NCBI RefSeq assembly: GCF_014204325.1
Contig: NZ_JACHKT010000007.1
Coordinates: forward strand, 62,001-126,000
Origin: Arcicella rosea
Lineage (GTDB): Bacteria > Bacteroidota > Bacteroidia > Cytophagales > Spirosomataceae
DNA length: 64,000 nucleotides
Direction of reading: 5' to 3'
Both the position numbers and the translations under genes were made by a program. Positions 60,602-64,000 of this stretch are shown piece after piece. The notes beneath the pieces were generated by a model. It was not told the DNA's origin and made no database searches. It saw only the letters and a list, made by a program, of their open reading frames with translations. Position 1 is the stretch's first letter, and each line of letters opens with the position of its first letter.

Positions 60602-60622
60602 CGAGTTGGAAACTCGTGCTAC
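60602..60622. repeat. CGAGTTGGAAACTCG repeat, copy 2
   Basis: Identical 21-base string to 58468-58488. The two copies flank the M48 gene in the same orientation, one at each end, which resembles a duplicated target or a repeat-mediated insertion. Confidence 0.8.
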
Positions 60623-60625
60623 AGT

Positions 60626-61135
60626 TCATTCAGCCTTTTTTCTTCTTTTCAAAACCAAGCTATCCGCTGGATAATTAGCTTTCAAAGTATCCATTTGAGC
60701 TTTTGCCCAGTCGATTAATACTTTCTTTTGTGTTTCACTCAAATTGGCTTCTTTGTGTAAACCCAAATAAGTATAGGAAGCCAAAGGCATTTCTCCATCT
60801 TCCACCATTTCGATGGTTTCTTCTAATTTATGGTTTTGTACGGCAATGGGTAATTTAGTAAAAGTAGAAAGGTTTAATTCGTCTTTTCCTTCTTCCACAT
60901 GATGTGCTAACCACGAAGCCACTGGTTGCACATTTGCATACCACGGATATTCAGTTTTGTTGCTGTGGCAGTCGTTACACGCTACTTTTAGAATGCCGTT
61001 TACTTCATCCGTTACCGCATATTTGGTTGAAATACTGTATGTTTGGTCGTCTGAAAGATTCCTTTCTGGGCGAATAAATTGAATTAAAGCTAAGAAAGCT
61101 ACTAATCCAAGTAATACTTTATTTTTCATTTTCAT
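60626..61135 (-). CDS. Haem-binding-domain protein (mono-haem c-type)
   Basis: A 169-residue exported protein with an N-terminal anchor or signal MKNKVLLGLVAFLALIQFIR and the haem site ACNDCHSNKTEYPWYANVQP (CxxCH), typical of the haem_bd domain family of Bacteroidota. The second block SWLAHHVEEGKDELNLSTF supplies the axial-ligand region. It probably carries electrons or senses redox in the periplasm. It precedes the M48 gene on the same strand. The ATG at 61135 is used, though 61129 is also possible. Confidence 0.88.
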   Translation of the reverse strand: MKMKNKVLLGLVAFLALIQFIRPERNLSDDQTYSISTKYAVTDEVNGILKVACNDCHSNKTEYPWYANVQPVASWLAHHVEEGKDELNLSTFTKLPIAVQNHKLEETIEMVEDGEMPLASYTYLGLHKEANLSETQKKVLIDWAKAQMDTLKANYPADSLVLKRRKKAE

Positions 61136-61311
61136 TCAAGTTAAATAATGATTCTAGGAATAAATAAAAGAATAGGGCAATAGTAATTAAAAATTGCTTA
61201 ATTGACAACGATAAATATCATGAGCTATTTAATATATAATGAGTAAAAATAATTATCAGTATAATTTTACTTATTAAAGCTTTAAATGTTAATCTATAAA
61301 CAATTTATACA

Positions 61312-62136
61312 ATGAAACAGAAAGTATTACTCTTAATCCTGATTGGCATTTTAACATCTTTTTCTCCGAAGAAAATAACTTGGGTTGCCATTGGGGATTC
61401 CATTACTTATTTGAACGACCATCCTAAAGAAACAGGTAATAGAATTACAAAAGGCTACATGACAGGTGTGGTTGAAAAATTACCTCAATTTGAATACATC
61501 AATCAAGGACATAATGGTTGGACATCTGTTCGCATTGCGGAGCAAATAGAAAATCTTGGTCTTATCAAAGCAGACGTGTATTCTATTTTCTTGGGAACGA
61601 ATGATTGGTGGGGAGGAAAACCTCTCGGCACTTTTGCTGATTATCAAAATAATACAGGAAGCACGACGGTTCATGGTGCTTTTCGTATCATTATTAATAA
61701 AATTAGAACATTGAATCCAGAAGCAAAGATTGTTTTAATCACCCCCATGCAAAGAGCTGATTTTGTTTACATAGCCAATCCGAAAAATAATGCTTATGGT
61801 TCTTACAGAGAGAAAAAGGGACAACTTTTATCACAATTTGCAGAAGCCATTAAAGCCATAGGCAAATACGAAAATATCAAAGTGGTTGACTTGTACAATC
61901 AGAAAAAACTGAAAGTTGAAAAGCTTGTCTATTTCAAACGTCTTAAAGATACCCTCACAGGCGAATACAAAAATTATACTTATCCATCATTTATTGATGT
62001 TCATTACAATCCAGCAACAGACGAATATCCATATCCACTAGAATCTATCAATATGACTTATGATGGTTTACATCCTTCCGATAAAGGCTATGAAGTAATT
62101 ACTAAACAATTAGTAAAAGTGATGAAAAAGTTTTGA
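61312..62136 (+). CDS. SGNH/GDSL-family hydrolase
   Basis: A 274-residue exported esterase with signal MKQKVLLLILIGILTSFSP. Block I is VAIGDSITYLND (Ser nucleophile), then a Gly/Asn region with NQGHNGWTSVR, block III SIFLGTNDWWGGKP (GTND), and block V MTYDGLHPSDKGYEVI with Asp and His of the triad. Such SGNH enzymes deacetylate polysaccharides such as xylan, rhamnogalacturonan or similar glycans. It is placed between haem/M48 genes and the GH2-GH53 fusion, so it may assist galactan breakdown. It stands as a single plus-strand gene. Confidence 0.9.
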   Translation: MKQKVLLLILIGILTSFSPKKITWVAIGDSITYLNDHPKETGNRITKGYMTGVVEKLPQFEYINQGHNGWTSVRIAEQIENLGLIKADVYSIFLGTNDWWGGKPLGTFADYQNNTGSTTVHGAFRIIINKIRTLNPEAKIVLITPMQRADFVYIANPKNNAYGSYREKKGQLLSQFAEAIKAIGKYENIKVVDLYNQKKLKVEKLVYFKRLKDTLTGEYKNYTYPSFIDVHYNPATDEYPYPLESINMTYDGLHPSDKGYEVITKQLVKVMKKF

Positions 62137-62236
62137 TTTTTGATTGATTTTCTTTCCATTTCTTTTTGAGAAAAAGATTTATAATTATGATTATGTTAAA
62201 TAATATAATTAAAAAGTTATCAAAAATAAATACAAA

Positions 62237-62289
62237 AAAGCTCTTTGAATATTTTAGGATTGATTCCCAAAACATTCAAGGAGCTTTTA
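62237..62289. terminator. Terminator between SGNH hydrolase and GH2-GH53 genes
   Basis: AAAAGCTCTTTGAAT (from 62237) pairs with the downstream ATTCAAGGAGCTTTT with one mismatch and a loop of about 23 bases. It lies between convergent genes and has A- and T-rich flanks. Confidence 0.65.
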
Positions 62290-62323
62290 ATTTCAAATTA
62301 TAATTGGTGGTTAGGCTTTAAGT

Positions 62324-64000
62324 TTATTTAACTAAAAACTGCTTAGAAAGTTCATCGTAAATGCCTAGAAATTTGTTCGATTTACCATCTTTTTCAAAGA
62401 AAGCTTCCCAAGTACTGAGCGGTTCCCAAATACAAGTGCCTTTTCCTTTGCCATTGGGTAAATTGAAAGCAACCGCATTCACATCGTCTTTTAACTGAGA
62501 GTATTCTACTACGATGACGTCTTTGTTATAACGCTGAATAAGATTGCTGAGATTATCTCTTAAATCGTCCGTTGTTCCGTGCCATTTTGGATAATAAGAT
62601 TCGCCAATTACGTCAAAATGTACGCCTCTTGCCAACATCGCATCAATAAAATTCACGGATTCATGGTTTTGTCCGCCCAAAGCTACGTGTAACATCATGG
62701 TTATTGTTGGGTCAACAGATTTTACAGCCGCAGTTCCTGCATTTAGTAATTGTGCTAATTCATCCAAATTTTTCACACTGCCATCTGGCCAAACGATACC
62801 ATGATTGATTTCGTTGCCAATCTGCACCATATCTGGCATAGTTCCTTGATTTTTCAAAGCTTGCATTACTTGTTGGGTATATTCAAACAAAGATTTTTTC
62901 AAATCTGTGAACGCTAAACCAGACCAAGCTTTGGGTTTGTATTGCTTGCCTGGATCTGCCCAAGTATCGCTGTAATGGAAATCAAGCAAGAGTTTTAAAC
63001 CTGCTTCTTTTACTCTTTTTGCCATTTTTTTGGTTTGCTCCAAATCACAAAAGCCTTTTTGTGGTGAGTATCCATCTACATCGGCAGGATTGTGGAAAAT
63101 ACGTAAACGAACGTAATTGAAACCATGATCTTTCAAAATCTGGATGGCATCTTTTTCAATTCCTTTGTCAGAAAACTTGATGTTTTTTGCTTCTAATTCA
63201 GGTAAAAATGAAATGTCTGCCCCTATCATTTTATCGACTGGACGAGCTTTTGCGGCTTCTCCTTTCAATTCATAGCTTTTATCAATCGTAATTTTAGTCG
63301 TATTTTCTGGAGCAATCGTCATAATATCTGTTGAACCTGTATAAAGTCCTGCGGCTGTTGCTTCAAATTTTATCAAATCTGGCTTTGTGCCTGCCTGCAC
63401 AATTACCTGACATTTTCCATTGAATAAAGCTCTTTGCCAAGCACCATCCACACATTTATCGGGTTCGTGGCTACTTGGGTCACCATTGCCAACACCGATA
63501 ATTTTTGCATCTCCTTTGATTGAAAATTTAATCATATTATCCGCATTGGGTACTTCCCTCCCATCTTTATCTATCACGCTGATATTGATTATACTTACAT
63601 CATTTCCATCAGCCAAAGTAGTGGTTTTATATGGCGTAACGACTACTTCCACTGGGTTTGAAGTTGTCTCAACTTTTGCCCTTAGTTTTCTACCTTTTTT
63701 ATAAGCAATGGCTTCTAATTTTCCTGCTTGATAATTTACAGCCCATTGCAAATGTCCGTTTCTTGGCATTTCTTTTTTACCTAAACTTTTGCCATTCAAG
63801 AATAACTCTACGTCATCGGCATTGCTGTTTACCCAAACATCAATCGGCTGACCTTCTTTTCCTTGCCAGTTCCAATGCGGACTGATGTGAAGTATATCTT
63901 TGTCGGTCCACCAGCTTTGATAATAATAATAGATGTTTTTAGGAAAACCGCAAACGTCCATTACGCCAAAATGAGAATTGACATTTGGCCAACGATAAGG
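62324..64000 (-). CDS. GH2 beta-galactosidase C-terminal part fused to GH53 endo-galactanase (partial, runs off window)
   Basis: The frame is open from the stop at 62324 to the window edge at 64000, entering as PYRWPNVNSHFGVMDVCGFP. The first visible part is the C-terminal region of a GH2 enzyme (YYYYQSWWTDKDILHISPHW, VWVNSNADDVELFLNGKSLG), then Ig-like segments. From about the middle the GH53 catalytic domain is clear: MIGADISFLPELE, YVRLRIFHNPADVDGYSPQK, GLKLLLDFHYSDTWADPGKQ, QIGNEINHGIVWPDG (acid/base Glu) and DVIVVEYSQL (nucleophile Glu). GH53 cuts beta-1,4-galactan, and GH2 then removes galactose. The N-terminus lies beyond the window. Confidence 0.9.
   Translation of the reverse strand, partial: PYRWPNVNSHFGVMDVCGFPKNIYYYYQSWWTDKDILHISPHWNWQGKEGQPIDVWVNSNADDVELFLNGKSLGKKEMPRNGHLQWAVNYQAGKLEAIAYKKGRKLRAKVETTSNPVEVVVTPYKTTTLADGNDVSIINISVIDKDGREVPNADNMIKFSIKGDAKIIGVGNGDPSSHEPDKCVDGAWQRALFNGKCQVIVQAGTKPDLIKFEATAAGLYTGSTDIMTIAPENTTKITIDKSYELKGEAAKARPVDKMIGADISFLPELEAKNIKFSDKGIEKDAIQILKDHGFNYVRLRIFHNPADVDGYSPQKGFCDLEQTKKMAKRVKEAGLKLLLDFHYSDTWADPGKQYKPKAWSGLAFTDLKKSLFEYTQQVMQALKNQGTMPDMVQIGNEINHGIVWPDGSVKNLDELAQLLNAGTAAVKSVDPTITMMLHVALGGQNHESVNFIDAMLARGVHFDVIGESYYPKWHGTTDDLRDNLSNLIQRYNKDVIVVEYSQLKDDVNAVAFNLPNGKGKGTCIWEPLSTWEAFFEKDGKSNKFLGIYDELSKQFLVK

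Noticed and set aside
60531-60629. 33-residue extension of the M48 protein
   Set aside because: It is translated from the CGAGTTGGAAACTCG repeat and flanking gap; the ATG at 60530 fits the family start.

Overview
The window is AT-rich DNA from a Bacteroidota bacterium. Markers for this are a SusD-type protein, a TonB receptor with a carboxypeptidase-like N-terminal domain, a cbb3-type oxidase with its own accessory proteins, a DUF58/MoxR/BatA-type cluster, many glycan-active exoenzymes, and -7-like boxes of the form TAnnTTTG. Gene content resembles Cytophagales (Emticicia/Arcicella-like), but that placement is an inference. I saw no rRNA, tRNA, CRISPR array or intact transposase gene.

Layout. 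1-3.1 kb: end of a secreted protein and cydBA (bd-type quinol oxidase). 3.4-4.5 kb: DUF1080 protein and a small protein. 4.5-10.1 kb: gluconate catabolism, with two FGGY gluconokinases, 6-phosphogluconate dehydrogenase, an AraC regulator and a decayed secreted-protein gene. 10.2-11.9 kb: GH29 fucosidase. 12.2-17.5 kb: a sulfur-flavoured group with a serine hydrolase, two redoxin-fold proteins that have lost the active-site cysteines, a membrane hydroxylase, a chimeric TauE/DsbD-N ORF, a cysteine desulfurase and a candidate small RNA. 18-25.9 kb: a redox/respiratory island on the minus strand with truncated haemoglobin, cupin, HTHP haem protein plus a dead HTHP copy, NmrA-like reductase, flavodoxin, haemerythrin remnant, condensed cbb3 oxidase operon and an Rrf2 regulator. 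It also holds an HxlR/Crp remnant beside a 134-bp MITE-like element. 26-30 kb: repeats, a WGR/DUF4240 protein and a TonB receptor.

30.6-44.9 kb, all plus strand, is the most coherent system: two tandem tldD-tldE pairs whose TldD members carry Tat-type signals, then DUF4159, a MoxR ATPase, DUF58, a BatA-like membrane protein, a 739-residue membrane protein with a His-rich insert, and a further membrane protein. The likely theme is an envelope proteolysis/chaperone machine; this is inference.

44.9-64 kb: Zn/Cd-type P-ATPase, PepSY protein, pectin esterase-esterase fusion, HGSNAT-like transporter and GH89 (NAGLU) neighbours, an ECF sigma/SusD chimera, copper chaperone and CopA, M48 protease, haem-binding protein, SGNH hydrolase and a GH2-GH53 fusion that runs off the right edge.

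Two themes cut across the window. First, several loci look like deletion scars in which unrelated genes are joined (sigma/SusD, TauE/DsbD-N, HxlR/Crp), alongside nonsense-killed or truncated copies. Second, many intergenic gaps are filled with degenerate phrase-like inverted repeats, in some cases supplying stop codons to neighbouring genes.
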